NCBI RefSeq assembly: GCF_016862075.1
Contig: NZ_BOMG01000063.1
Location: forward strand, 1-64,000
Origin: Actinoplanes couchii
GTDB taxonomy: Bacteria > Actinomycetota > Actinomycetes > Mycobacteriales > Micromonosporaceae
Direction of reading: 5' to 3'
Length of the DNA: 64,000 nucleotides
The translations under genes were made by a program, and so were the position numbers. Below are positions 8,315 through 16,991 of the stretch, in pieces. The first letter of the stretch is position 1, and each line of letters begins with the position of its first letter. The notes below the pieces were generated by a model, which was not told the DNA's origin, ran no database searches, and worked only from the letters and a program-made list of their open reading frames with translations.

Positions 8315-9604
8315 ATGTTTCGTAGAACAGCACGTTTCGCCCTTCCGGTAGTCGCGGCACTCGCCCTCAGCGCCTGCGGCATCGGCGGTGGCTCGGACAC
8401 CGCCGACACCACCGCGACCGTCTCCGGCGAGGTCAAGGGTGAGATCACCTTCCAGACCTGGAACCTCAAGGGCGGCTACGAGAAGTACTTCACCGACCTG
8501 GTGACCGCCTTCCAGACCGCCAACCCGGGCACCACGGTCAAGTGGATCGACCAGCCGCCGGAGGGCTACCAGGACAAACTGTCCGCCGACGCGGCCGCCG
8601 GTTCGCTGCCGGACGTCGTCGACATCGGTCCGGAGGCGGCGTTCACCCTGGCCAACGCCGGAATGCTGCTCGACCTGTCGAAGACCGACCCAGACGCGGC
8701 CAAGGACTACCTGCCGAAGGCGTGGGAGGCCAACAAGTTCGCGTCGCTCGGTGGCGGCATCTACGCCTACCCGTGGTACCTGAACACCGGCCCGTCGTTC
8801 TACAACACCGCCCTGCTGGACAAGTGCGGCGTGCCGAAGGACAACCTGCCCGCCACCTACGACGCCCTGTTCGCCGCCGGTGAGGCGATGGCCGCCAAGT
8901 GCAAGAGCGGCGAGACGATGGTGGGCCGGCTGCCGGCGATCGAGACGTTCGGCGCGTACGGGGTTCCGCTGATGAACGCCGAGGGCACCAAGTTCACCTT
9001 CAACGACGCCAAGGGCGCCGAACTGGTGAACCACTACAAGAAGCTGTTCGAGGCGGGCGGCCTGACCGAGGCCACCCTGAACAAGCTGCAGACCGGTGAG
9101 GTCGACGCGTTCAAGGCCGGTCAGGTCGGCTGGCTGCCGGGTAGCTCGTACACGCTGAAGGATCTGAAGGCCACCGCGCCGAAGATCGCCGAGACCGTGG
9201 CGATCGCCCCGCACGTCACCAACGACAAGCCGAACATGTACATCGAATCTTTGGCCGTGAACGCCAAGTCGAAGAACACCGCCACCGCTGTCGCGTTCGC
9301 CAAGTTCGCCACCAACAAGGCCAACCAGCTCGGCTTCAGCAACCAGGCCGCGATCTTCCCGTCCGCGACCGGGGCGCTTGACGACGCCTACTTCACCACC
9401 GACGACGGCACCCCGGAGACCAAGCTGCGGGTCGAGTCGGCCAAGGCCGTGTCCGAGGCGATCGTCTACTGGCCCGCCGCGTTCTCCAGCAAGAGCGTCG
9501 ACTTCCTGCGCGAGCAGATCGCCCTGGCGGTCCTCGGCAAGAAGGACGTGCAGGCGGCCCTCGACGAGTCGGTCAAGTACGCCGACGAGAACCTGCCCAA
9601 GTAA
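8315..9604 (+). CDS. Sugar ABC transporter substrate-binding lipoprotein
   Basis: 429 aa; RBS aaggag at 8303-8308. The signal peptide ends in a lipobox, LSAC, with lipidated C21. The rest is a family 1 extracellular solute-binding protein (motif ITFQTWNLKGGYEKYFTDL near residue 48, then IDQPPEGYQDKL). It would hold the glycan at the membrane for the two permeases encoded directly downstream. The stop codon overlaps the next ATG by one base (TAATG). The ligand is inferred from flanking GH85/GH38/GH5 genes to be a mannose-rich oligosaccharide with one GlcNAc. Confidence 0.92.
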   Translation: MFRRTARFALPVVAALALSACGIGGGSDTADTTATVSGEVKGEITFQTWNLKGGYEKYFTDLVTAFQTANPGTTVKWIDQPPEGYQDKLSADAAAGSLPDVVDIGPEAAFTLANAGMLLDLSKTDPDAAKDYLPKAWEANKFASLGGGIYAYPWYLNTGPSFYNTALLDKCGVPKDNLPATYDALFAAGEAMAAKCKSGETMVGRLPAIETFGAYGVPLMNAEGTKFTFNDAKGAELVNHYKKLFEAGGLTEATLNKLQTGEVDAFKAGQVGWLPGSSYTLKDLKATAPKIAETVAIAPHVTNDKPNMYIESLAVNAKSKNTATAVAFAKFATNKANQLGFSNQAAIFPSATGALDDAYFTTDDGTPETKLRVESAKAVSEAIVYWPAAFSSKSVDFLREQIALAVLGKKDVQAALDESVKYADENLPK

Positions 9605-10503
9605 TGACCTCCGCCTCCATCGGGCGGACCCACGACCGGTGGTGGGCGCCGTGGCTGTTCCTGGCGCCCGCCCTGGCCGTAGTCGTGGTTTTCATCCTGT
9701 TCCCGTTCACCAACACCCTCGCACTGTCGGTCACCGACGCCACCCTGCTCAAACCCGGGCAGTTCATCGGAGCCGACAATTTCGTACGCCTGTGGAGCGA
9801 CGAACGCTTCCGGATCGCGATGATCAACTCGACGTTGTACGTGATCTGCGTCGTGCCCGTGATGATCGCCGCCCCGCTGGTGCTCGCCGCCCTGGTCAAC
9901 GGCACCACCCGGATCCTCGGGTTCTTCCGGACCGCGTTCTACCTGCCGGTCGTGATGTCCTCGGTGATCGTCGGCCTGATCTGGACCAACCTGCTCGACC
10001 AGCGCGGCCTGATCAACCAGCTGCTCGGCTGGCTCGGCGCGATCGACACCCCGATCGGCTTCCTCAGCGACCGCTGGCTGACCCTGATCAGCGCCATGGT
10101 CGTGACGGTGTGGACCGGCCTCGGCTACTACATGGTCATCTACCTGGCCGCGATGGCCAACATCGACCGCTCGCTGTACGAGGCGGCGGCCATCGACGGC
10201 GCCGGCCCGATCCGCCAGTTCCTGCACGTCACGGTGCCGGGCGTGCGCTCCACGTCGGCGCTGATCGGCCTGTTCTCCTCGGTGTCCGCGTTCCGCGTCT
10301 TCGGCGAGGTCTACGTGCTCACCGGCGGAACCGGGGGCACCGGCGGCCAGAACACCACCATCACCATGCTCATCCAGCAGGAGGGCACCGGCTTGCAGGC
10401 GCAGACCGGGTACGCCGGAGCGATCAGCATGGTCATGTTCGTGGTCCTCGGCGGACTGCTCGCCGCCCAGCTGTGGTTCCAGAACCGGGGAGGCGACAAA
10501 TGA
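9604..10503 (+). CDS. Sugar ABC transporter permease 1
   Basis: 299 aa with six predicted transmembrane segments. The EAA loop is visible as YEAAAIDGAGPIRQFLHVTVPG (near residues 192-213), where the ATPase docks. It overlaps the binding-protein gene by one base and the second permease by four (ATGA), so translation is coupled. It belongs to the MalF/UgpA-like type. Confidence 0.93.
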   Translation: MTSASIGRTHDRWWAPWLFLAPALAVVVVFILFPFTNTLALSVTDATLLKPGQFIGADNFVRLWSDERFRIAMINSTLYVICVVPVMIAAPLVLAALVNGTTRILGFFRTAFYLPVVMSSVIVGLIWTNLLDQRGLINQLLGWLGAIDTPIGFLSDRWLTLISAMVVTVWTGLGYYMVIYLAAMANIDRSLYEAAAIDGAGPIRQFLHVTVPGVRSTSALIGLFSSVSAFRVFGEVYVLTGGTGGTGGQNTTITMLIQQEGTGLQAQTGYAGAISMVMFVVLGGLLAAQLWFQNRGGDK

Positions 10504-11312
10504 CCAGGTTCTTCCGGTACGTCATCCTGCTCGGCTTCTTCCTGCTGCTCGCCGGGCCACTGATCTGGCAACTGTCGCTGTCGTTCAAGGGCATCGGCGA
10601 CGACCTCTACGCCCAGCCGCCACAGATCATCCCGTCCGACCCGACCATCCGGAACTACGGCGACGTGCTCGACCGGGTGCCGGTCTTCCGGTACGTACTC
10701 AACTCGGTGATCGTGGCCCTGATCGTGGTCGGCGGCAACATCGTCGGCGCCACCCTCGCCGGGTACGCCCTGGCCCGGCTCACCTTCCGGTTCCGGGGCC
10801 TGGTCACCGCCCTGTTCGTGGTGGCCCTGCTGGTCCCGATCGAGGCGATCATCATCGCCCAGTTCCTGCTGGTCCGCTCGTCCGGACTCGCCGACACCCT
10901 GCTCGGTGTGGCCCTGCCGACCTGCGTCGCCGCCCTCAACGTGCTGCTGATGCGCAACGCCTTCCAGGGCATCCCGATGGAACTCGAGGAGGCGGCCCGG
11001 ATCGACGGCGCCGGGGTGTGGCAGCGGTTCTGGCACATCTGCGCACCCCAGGTCCGCGGCGTGATGACGGTCGTGGCGATCTTCTCGTTCGTCGGCGCCT
11101 GGAACGACTTCCTGTGGCCGCTGATCGTGCTCTCCGGCGAGGAGAACTACACCCTCACCCTCGGGCTCAACCGGCTGCGCGGCACGTTCATCTCCGACCC
11201 GCGGCTCGTCGCGGCCGGCACCATCATCGCCCTCGCGCCGATCCTCGCCGTCTTCGCCATGCTCCAGCGTTACTTCTTCAAAGGCCTGCAAGCAGGCGGA
11301 ATCAAAGGCTGA
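10500..11312 (+). CDS. Sugar ABC transporter permease 2
   Basis: 270 aa, MalG/UgpE-like, six transmembrane segments, EAA loop MELEEAARIDGAGVWQRFWH. The ATG at 10500 is chosen because it overlaps the previous stop as ATGA; longer in-frame extensions are shadows of upstream genes. No ATPase gene follows, so the importer probably uses a shared MsiK-type ATPase encoded elsewhere, as is known for many actinobacterial sugar importers. Confidence 0.93.
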   Translation: MTRFFRYVILLGFFLLLAGPLIWQLSLSFKGIGDDLYAQPPQIIPSDPTIRNYGDVLDRVPVFRYVLNSVIVALIVVGGNIVGATLAGYALARLTFRFRGLVTALFVVALLVPIEAIIIAQFLLVRSSGLADTLLGVALPTCVAALNVLLMRNAFQGIPMELEEAARIDGAGVWQRFWHICAPQVRGVMTVVAIFSFVGAWNDFLWPLIVLSGEENYTLTLGLNRLRGTFISDPRLVAAGTIIALAPILAVFAMLQRYFFKGLQAGGIKG

Positions 11313-11317
11313 ACCAC

Positions 11318-12559
11318 GTGACAACCCCCCGCTTCGGCGTCAACTACGTACCGTCCGGCGACTGGTTCTTCGAATGGCTGTCCCCCCGCTGGGACGCCAT
11401 CCGCCGCGACCTGGACAGCATCGCCGGCCTCGGCCTCGACCACGTCCGGATCCTGCCGCTCTGGCCGGTGCTGCAACCCAACCGGACCCTGATCCGCGAA
11501 CAGGCCCTCGCCGACGTCCGCCGGGTCGCCGAACTCGCCGACGAAGCCGGGCTCGACGCGAGTGTGGACGCGTTGCAGGGCCACCTGTCCAGCTTCGACT
11601 TCGTGCCGTCGTGGCTGTCCAGCTGGCACCGGCGCAACATGTTCACCGACCCGGACGCGATCGACGCGCAGGCCGCCCTGGTCGCCATGCTGCACTCGTC
11701 GGTCGCCGACCTGCCGAATTACCTCGGCATTACCCTCGGCAACGAGGTCAACCAGTTCTCCTCCCGGCCGCACCCGACCCCGATGCCGGCCACCCCGGAC
11801 GAGGTCACCGCCTGGATCGACACGCTGCTCGGTGCGGTACCGGCCGACGGGCGCGGCCTGCGGGTGCACGCCGAGTACGACGCCGTGTGGTACCAGGACG
11901 GGCACCCGTTCCGGCCCACCCACGCCAGCCGGCAGGGCGACGTCACCGCCATCCACTCGTGGATCTTCAACGGGACGGCGCAGCACTACGGGGCGATGTC
12001 GCCGCAGAGCATCAGGCACGCCGAGTATCTGATCGAGCTGTCCCGGGCGTTCGCACTTGACCGGAACCGGCCAGTGTGGCTGCAGGAGGTCGGTGCGCCG
12101 CTGAACTGTCTCGACGCCGCGGACGCGCCCGAGTTCTGCCGGCAGGCCGTGCTGGCGGCTGCCGAGTCCGACGCGTTGTGGGGGGTCACCTGGTGGTGCT
12201 CGCACGACGTCCGGCGAGGGCTCGCGGACTTCCCGGATCTGGAGCATTCGCTCGGGCTCTTCGACGCCGACGGCGCGGTCAAGCCGATCGGTGAGGCCTT
12301 TGCCGAGGTGGCGGCTTCGGTTAAATCGGGCGGGGCGACCCCTCGTACGACCGCAATCGTGTTCGACGAAAAGGTGAACCGGGCCGATCTGGCTCCGGGC
12401 GGTGCCGTCTTCACCGCCTGGATGGACGCGGCGATCCGCGGCGAACGGCCCGCGCTGGCTCTCTCCGGCGATGGCTTCGCGACGGTCCTCCCGCCGGCCG
12501 AATCGAACACGCCGGGCGTCTACAGCGCGGTCAGTGACACGGACATGTTCGAAGGATGA
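11318..12559 (+). CDS. GH5 family glycoside hydrolase, probably beta-mannosidase-like (GH5_18-like)
   Basis: 413 aa, GTG start 5 bp after the permease stop, no signal peptide, so cytoplasmic. A TIM-barrel GH5 pattern is seen: FGVNYVPSGDWFFEW at the start, acid/base E143 in ITLGNEVNQF and nucleophile E257 in VWLQEVGAP. The position beside GH85 and GH38 and the general look match GH5_18 enzymes known in other bacteria to split Man-beta-1,4-GlcNAc, the core left after alpha-mannosidase action. Subfamily placement is an inference; a different exo-beta-glycosidase is possible. It overlaps GH3 by ATGA. Confidence 0.8.
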   Translation: MTTPRFGVNYVPSGDWFFEWLSPRWDAIRRDLDSIAGLGLDHVRILPLWPVLQPNRTLIREQALADVRRVAELADEAGLDASVDALQGHLSSFDFVPSWLSSWHRRNMFTDPDAIDAQAALVAMLHSSVADLPNYLGITLGNEVNQFSSRPHPTPMPATPDEVTAWIDTLLGAVPADGRGLRVHAEYDAVWYQDGHPFRPTHASRQGDVTAIHSWIFNGTAQHYGAMSPQSIRHAEYLIELSRAFALDRNRPVWLQEVGAPLNCLDAADAPEFCRQAVLAAAESDALWGVTWWCSHDVRRGLADFPDLEHSLGLFDADGAVKPIGEAFAEVAASVKSGGATPRTTAIVFDEKVNRADLAPGGAVFTAWMDAAIRGERPALALSGDGFATVLPPAESNTPGVYSAVSDTDMFEG

Positions 12560-14826
12560 GCTATCGGGACGCGTCGCTGTCCGTTTCTGATCGGGTTCGG
12601 GATCTGCTCGGGCGGATGACCCTGATCGAGAAGGCCGGGCAGGTCAACCAACGGCTCTACGGGTGGAAGGCGTGGCAGCGGGTCGGCGACGGTTTCGCCG
12701 CCACGCCGTATCTGGTCGACGAGGCCCGGCGGTTCGGCGGGATCGGCGCGGTCTACGGGCTGCAGCGCGCCGACGCCTGGTCCGGGCAGACCCTGGCCAC
12801 CGGGGTCGGCGCCGCCGAGGGCGCGGCGCTGAGCGCCGAGATCCAGCGGACCATCGTCGCCGAGTCACGGCTCGGGATTCCGGCGCTGTTCGTCGAAGAG
12901 GTGCCGCACGGGCATCAGGCCATCGACGGGACGATCCTGCCGGTCGCGCTGGCCGCCGCGTCCACCTGGGATCCGGACCTCTACGAGCGGGCCTGCGCCG
13001 CCGTCGCCGCCGAGGTCCGGGCCCGGGGCGCACACGTCGCGCTGGTCAGCACACTCGACGTGCTGCGCGATCCCCGATGGGGCCGGGCGGAGGAGACGTT
13101 CGGCGAGGACCCTCAGGTCGCGGCGCTTTTCACCACGGCTGTGGTACGCGGGATGCAGGGTCACGCGGTCGACGGCACGATCCCGGCGGACCGCCTCGCG
13201 GTGGTGCTCAAACACGCGGCCGGCCAAGGCGCCACCATCGGCGGCCGGAACTGGGCCGCCACCGAACTGGGCTGGCGCGAACTGGCCGAGATCCACCTCC
13301 CGCCGGTCCGGGCCGCCGCGGAGGCCGGAGCAGCCGGAATCATGGCCGCCTACAGCGAGGTCGACGGCCGGCCCGCCGCCGCCAACCGCCGCCTGCTGAC
13401 CGGCGTGATCCGCGACGCCCTGGGTTTCCAGGGTCTGATCATGGCCGACGGAACCGCCTTGGACCGCCTGTTGCGCCTGACCGGCGACCCGGTGTCCGCC
13501 GCCGCCCTGGCCCTGCACAGCGGCATCGACATGAGCCTGTGGGACGAGGTCTTCCCGCACCTGGACACCGCCGTCTCCCGAGGCCTGGCGACCATGGACG
13601 ACCTGGACGCGGCGGTCACCCGGGTGCTGACCTTGAAGTTCCGGCTGGGCCTGTTCGACGACCCCATCCTTACCGACATTTCCGAAACCTCGGGAAATTC
13701 GGGCAAGGAGGAGGGGCGCAGCCAGCGACGGCGTCAAGCGGCGCCAGAACCAGGGCTGACCGGGCGGCTGTCGGCTGAGATTGCTGCTCGGGCGGTCACT
13801 CTTCTGCATGACCGGGAAGGGCTGCTTCCTCTTCGGGGTTCGCGGATTGCGGTGCTCGGCCCGCATGCCGACACCATTCGGCATGCGCTCGGGGACTACA
13901 CCGCGCCGCAACGGCCCGGGGTCGGTGTGACCATAACGGACGCGCTGCGGGCTTCCGGGCGGACCGTGACCGTCGCGCCCGGCGCCGACATCGCCACCGG
14001 CGACACCACTGGTGTGGATCGTGCGGTTGCTCTGGCTGAGGACGCCGATGTGGTGGTGCTCTGTCTGGGGGGATCGAGCGCCCGCGACGTGGAGACCTCG
14101 TTCGACGTCAACGGGGCCGCCCTGACCAGCACGGACGGGCCGCCGGTGCAGATGACGGCGGGGGAGGGCGTCGACCTGGCCCGCCTGCGGTTCGGGGACG
14201 GGCAATACGAACTGTTGCGCCGGGTCGCTGCCACCGGTACTCCGATCGTGGCGGTGGTGGTGCAAGGGCGGCCGCATGTGCTCGGGGAGGTTCTGGAGAC
14301 CGCGGGGGCCTGTGTGAATCTGTTCTACCCGGGGCCGTCGCTGGGGACCGTCGTTGCGGACGCGCTGCTCGGGCGACGGGAGATGATCGGGCGGCTGCCG
14401 GTGTCGCTGCCTCGGGACGCTGCCAGTCTGCCGGTGTACTACAACCATCGGGATCATGACTGGAACGGCTATGTGGACGCCGGGCCCGGACCGCTGCTGC
14501 CGTTCGGGGGTGGGGGACCGGGCGTACTGACGCTGGGCGTCGCGTCTTTTGATCGTGGTCTGTGCCGGGTTCCGGTGTCCAATCCGACCGATCGGGACGC
14601 GTCCGCGGTGGTGCAGCTCTACCTCCGGCGGGTGACCACGACGGTGTGGCCACGGGCCCGGGAGCTGCGCGGATTCCGGTGGGTCCGGGTGCCGGCCGGG
14701 CAGACCGTGGTGGTGGAGATGCCGGCCGGGCCGGAGCAGGCCGCCACCGTCGACGACTGCGGGCGGCCGGTGCCCGAGACCGGGACCGTCGAGTTCAGTG
14801 TTCAGATGTCGGCGGCGGCGTCGTAA
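12556..14826 (+). CDS. GH3 family beta-glycosidase
   Basis: 756 aa, cytoplasmic. The N-terminal barrel has KHAAGQG and GLIMADGTALDR with nucleophile D298; the alpha/beta sandwich domain follows (about 400-600) and the Fn3-like domain closes the protein (VVQLYLRR near 690). The order is that of full-length beta-glucosidase/xylosidase-type GH3, not the shorter NagZ type. Specificity cannot be read from sequence. It is last in the GH38 operon (ATGA overlap with GH5), suggesting a role in finishing the imported glycan or a co-occurring beta-linked plant sugar. Its 3' end overlaps the convergent gene by 25 bp. Confidence 0.9.
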   Translation: MSYRDASLSVSDRVRDLLGRMTLIEKAGQVNQRLYGWKAWQRVGDGFAATPYLVDEARRFGGIGAVYGLQRADAWSGQTLATGVGAAEGAALSAEIQRTIVAESRLGIPALFVEEVPHGHQAIDGTILPVALAAASTWDPDLYERACAAVAAEVRARGAHVALVSTLDVLRDPRWGRAEETFGEDPQVAALFTTAVVRGMQGHAVDGTIPADRLAVVLKHAAGQGATIGGRNWAATELGWRELAEIHLPPVRAAAEAGAAGIMAAYSEVDGRPAAANRRLLTGVIRDALGFQGLIMADGTALDRLLRLTGDPVSAAALALHSGIDMSLWDEVFPHLDTAVSRGLATMDDLDAAVTRVLTLKFRLGLFDDPILTDISETSGNSGKEEGRSQRRRQAAPEPGLTGRLSAEIAARAVTLLHDREGLLPLRGSRIAVLGPHADTIRHALGDYTAPQRPGVGVTITDALRASGRTVTVAPGADIATGDTTGVDRAVALAEDADVVVLCLGGSSARDVETSFDVNGAALTSTDGPPVQMTAGEGVDLARLRFGDGQYELLRRVAATGTPIVAVVVQGRPHVLGEVLETAGACVNLFYPGPSLGTVVADALLGRREMIGRLPVSLPRDAASLPVYYNHRDHDWNGYVDAGPGPLLPFGGGGPGVLTLGVASFDRGLCRVPVSNPTDRDASAVVQLYLRRVTTTVWPRARELRGFRWVRVPAGQTVVVEMPAGPEQAATVDDCGRPVPETGTVEFSVQMSAAAS

Positions 14827-15320
14827 CGGCGTCTCAGCTCGGTCATCTCCTGCGGGGTGAGGGCCTCCTTGACGGCGAGTTCGGCGTAGCGGGGCGGGAA
14901 CATCTGCCACAGTCGGTCGATGTACTTGACCTTCTCGGTGGCCTCCACCGCCTGGATTCCGGGCGGATCGGTGGACATGTCGAGGATGACCGGGCCGGCC
15001 AGTTTGACCGCCACGTCCCACGGTTGTTTCTGGCCGGCCACGCCGCACAGGTGGAAGCCGTAGACGGTCCGCACCGCGCTCATCGTCGTCGCGTCGGCCG
15101 GTTCGTAGCCGTAGACACGAACGCCGCAGACCACCGCGCCGTCGGCGGCCGCGTGCCCGGCGTGCTGGTGCTGTTCGGGGCTGGACTGTTCGAGGGTGGT
15201 GCGCATCCGGGCGGTGATCTGCTCCCGCAGGTCCGCGGGCTCGTCCGTGCCGGCCAGCGCGTACGCACCGGCCGACACGGACAGCAGGGTCACGAGGGCC
15301 CCTACGTGGCGAGCTCTCAT
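14802..15320 (-). CDS. Secreted His-rich hypothetical protein coupled to AA10
   Basis: 172 aa. The ATG at 15320 is favoured because it overlaps the AA10 stop (TGATG), giving translational coupling. The N-terminus is a signal peptide or anchor (ALVTLLSVSAGAYALAG). A cluster EQHQHAGHAAADG lies near residues 48-60, followed by VVCGVRVYGYEP and a conserved-looking CGVAGQKQPWDVAVKLAGP. I do not recognise the family. The HQHAGH cluster could bind metal, which would make sense beside a copper enzyme, but this is inference. Confidence 0.75.
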   Translation of the reverse strand: MRARHVGALVTLLSVSAGAYALAGTDEPADLREQITARMRTTLEQSSPEQHQHAGHAAADGAVVCGVRVYGYEPADATTMSAVRTVYGFHLCGVAGQKQPWDVAVKLAGPVILDMSTDPPGIQAVEATEKVKYIDRLWQMFPPRYAELAVKEALTPQEMTELRRRYDAAADI

Positions 15321-15970
15321 CAGGCGAAGTTCACGTCGCTGCACCACATGTAGGCCTGGTCGAGGTGCGAGGCCTGCCAGATGACGAACAGGATGTGGTG
15401 GCCGGTGTAACCCGACGTGTTGATGTTGAACGAGATGTTGTTCGCCGGCGCGTACTTACCCGTCTGGGTGATGAAGTCCAGGTTCCCCCAGCCGAGTGTC
15501 TGGGTGGCCGGGTTGTACCCCTGTTTGCTGACGTACACCTTGAAGTAGTCGGCGCCGTGGCTCGCCTGGTCGTACAGCTGAACCGTGAAGTTGCTGGTGA
15601 CGTTGGTGGTCTTCCAGGCGCCGGGCCGGTTCAGGCTGTCGTTGCGGGTCAGCGCGTTGCTGCAGAGCTGGCCGTCCGGGGTCTTGGCCTGGAACTGGGC
15701 GCCGAGCCCGTCCCGCAGCGCGCTCATCCAGTTCCACATGGTGTCCGGGTTGGCCTGGAACGCCTGCCAGCACATCGGATCCTGGGTCTGCATGGCCGGG
15801 TTGGTGTGCTGACTTCCCCAGGTCTGCCAGCACTGATAGGCGCGCGAGGCCGGGTTGATGATGGTGCCGTGCGCCTGGGCCGGGCTGCTGAGCTGGGGAA
15901 GCATGCTGACCAGCAGTGCGGTCAGGACGGCCAGCACCAGGCCGGTCCTACGGGACTCGTGTGGGGGCAC
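15320..15970 (-). CDS. AA10 lytic polysaccharide monooxygenase
   Basis: 216 aa; GTG start at 15970 has the RBS ggagg just upstream, while the longer ATG extension lacks support. The signal peptide ends AQA, leaving His34 as the mature N-terminus (HGTIINPASRAYQC), which forms half of the copper histidine brace; the second is probably H138 in QASHGADYFKVYV. AA10 enzymes cut crystalline cellulose or chitin oxidatively outside the cell. The single domain has no carbohydrate-binding module. The C-terminal pattern YMWCSDVNF resembles cellulose-active members (inference). A CebR-type operator lies 37 bp upstream. Confidence 0.93.
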   Translation of the reverse strand: MPPHESRRTGLVLAVLTALLVSMLPQLSSPAQAHGTIINPASRAYQCWQTWGSQHTNPAMQTQDPMCWQAFQANPDTMWNWMSALRDGLGAQFQAKTPDGQLCSNALTRNDSLNRPGAWKTTNVTSNFTVQLYDQASHGADYFKVYVSKQGYNPATQTLGWGNLDFITQTGKYAPANNISFNINTSGYTGHHILFVIWQASHLDQAYMWCSDVNFA

Positions 15971-16006
15971 GGTGGTCCTCCGTTCTTCGGCGTTCGGGGA
16001 TCGGTT

Positions 16007-16020
16007 TGGGAGCGCTCCCG
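16007..16020. promoter_or_regulatory. CebR-type operator upstream of AA10
   Basis: tgggagcgctcccg contains the perfect 12-bp palindrome gggagcgctccc and matches the known actinobacterial CebR site (TGGGAGCGCTCCCA) at all but the last base. It lies directly after the predicted start site of the AA10 transcript, a blocking position. CebR is the cellobiose-sensing LacI-family repressor of cellulose genes. Confidence 0.8.
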
Positions 16021-16028
16021 TTGGCCAA

Positions 16029-16057
16029 AGCATTGCATCCATGTTTCGGGATATCAA
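16029..16057 (-). promoter_or_regulatory. Predicted AA10 promoter
   Basis: On the minus strand a -35 TTGATA (16057-16052) and a -10-like AATGCT (16034-16029) are 17 bp apart. The start would be near 16022, next to the CebR-type site. Confidence 0.45.
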
Positions 16058-16163
16058 CTGATGTCTATCTGGTTTGGCACGTTTGGGTTGTCACCCGACC
16101 GGGGTTGATCGCTCCGGTCGTCTAGGGTGGGCCGCTGACGTACTGACGCGGGGAGAAAAAATC

Positions 16164-16949
16164 ATGAAAAAGACAAGTTTGAGTATCGTCGGTTTGTCAC
16201 TGGCCGTGGTGGCCGCGCTCGGCGGTTGCGGCGACGACGCCGCCAAGGACTCCACGTCCACCGGCACCACCGAGACCGGCACGTCGGCCGCCGCACCCAC
16301 CGACGCCGCCCCGGTCCCGGCCGGCGCGCTCGGCGAGCTGGTCGCCGCCGCCGAGAAGACCACGTCCACATCGGCCAAGGTCGCGATGAAGAGCGGCAGC
16401 GTCACCATCGACGGCGCCTTCGACGCGCCCGGCGAACTGGTCGAGATGGACTCCGACTTCGGCGACGCCGGCACCATCAAGATCCTCCGGGTCGGCAACG
16501 ACCTCTACCTCAAGGCCGGTGGCTCGATCGCCGCGTCCTACTCCGGCAACGGCAAGAAGTGGCTGCACGTCGACGCCAGCAAGCAGACCGGCACCCTGAG
16601 CGTCGAGCAGAACGACCCGAGCAGCACCGCCAAGCTGCTGTCCACCGCCGCCTCCGACGTCACCGGATCCGGTGGTTCGTACCAGGGCACCCTCGACATG
16701 AGCAAGTCGCCGACGGTGTCCAGCGCCGTCGGGTCGGCCGGTGACAAGTTCAAGGCCATCCCGTTCACCGCCGAGGTCAAGGACGGCTACCTCACCAAGG
16801 TGACCACCGACATGAGCAAGGTCGCCCAGGGGGCCGGCAAGTCGGTCACCGCGTACTCCGGCTTCGGTGCGCCGGTCGACGTCAAGGCCCCGGCCGCCGC
16901 GCAGACCATGGAGATGAGCGCCGCCGACATCAAGAAGATGGGCGGCTGA
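16164..16949 (+). CDS. Lipoprotein resembling the LppX/LprG type
   Basis: 261 aa; ATG at 16164 with RBS ggggag. The lipobox ALGGC places lipidated C22. A Thr/Ala-rich tether (25-55) precedes a beta-rich domain with KSGSVTIDGAFD, GNDLYLK and LSVEQND segments, similar in layout to actinobacterial lipoproteins of the LppX_LprAFG type that carry lipids or sit on the outer face of the membrane. Family placement is moderate. It is monocistronic, transcribed away from AA10. Confidence 0.75.
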   Translation: MKKTSLSIVGLSLAVVAALGGCGDDAAKDSTSTGTTETGTSAAAPTDAAPVPAGALGELVAAAEKTTSTSAKVAMKSGSVTIDGAFDAPGELVEMDSDFGDAGTIKILRVGNDLYLKAGGSIAASYSGNGKKWLHVDASKQTGTLSVEQNDPSSTAKLLSTAASDVTGSGGSYQGTLDMSKSPTVSSAVGSAGDKFKAIPFTAEVKDGYLTKVTTDMSKVAQGAGKSVTAYSGFGAPVDVKAPAAAQTMEMSAADIKKMGG

Positions 16950-16991
16950 CGGTTCCGTTCCGGTGGGGGCGCTCCGGTTCTCCGGGGCGCC

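Noticed and set aside
6722..9214. 830-codon antisense frame over GH38 and the binding protein
   Set aside because: Shadow of two well-supported genes.
9378..10499. Long N-terminal extension of permease 2
   Set aside because: The extension is the shifted frame of permease 1; the ATGA overlap at 10500 is the proper start.
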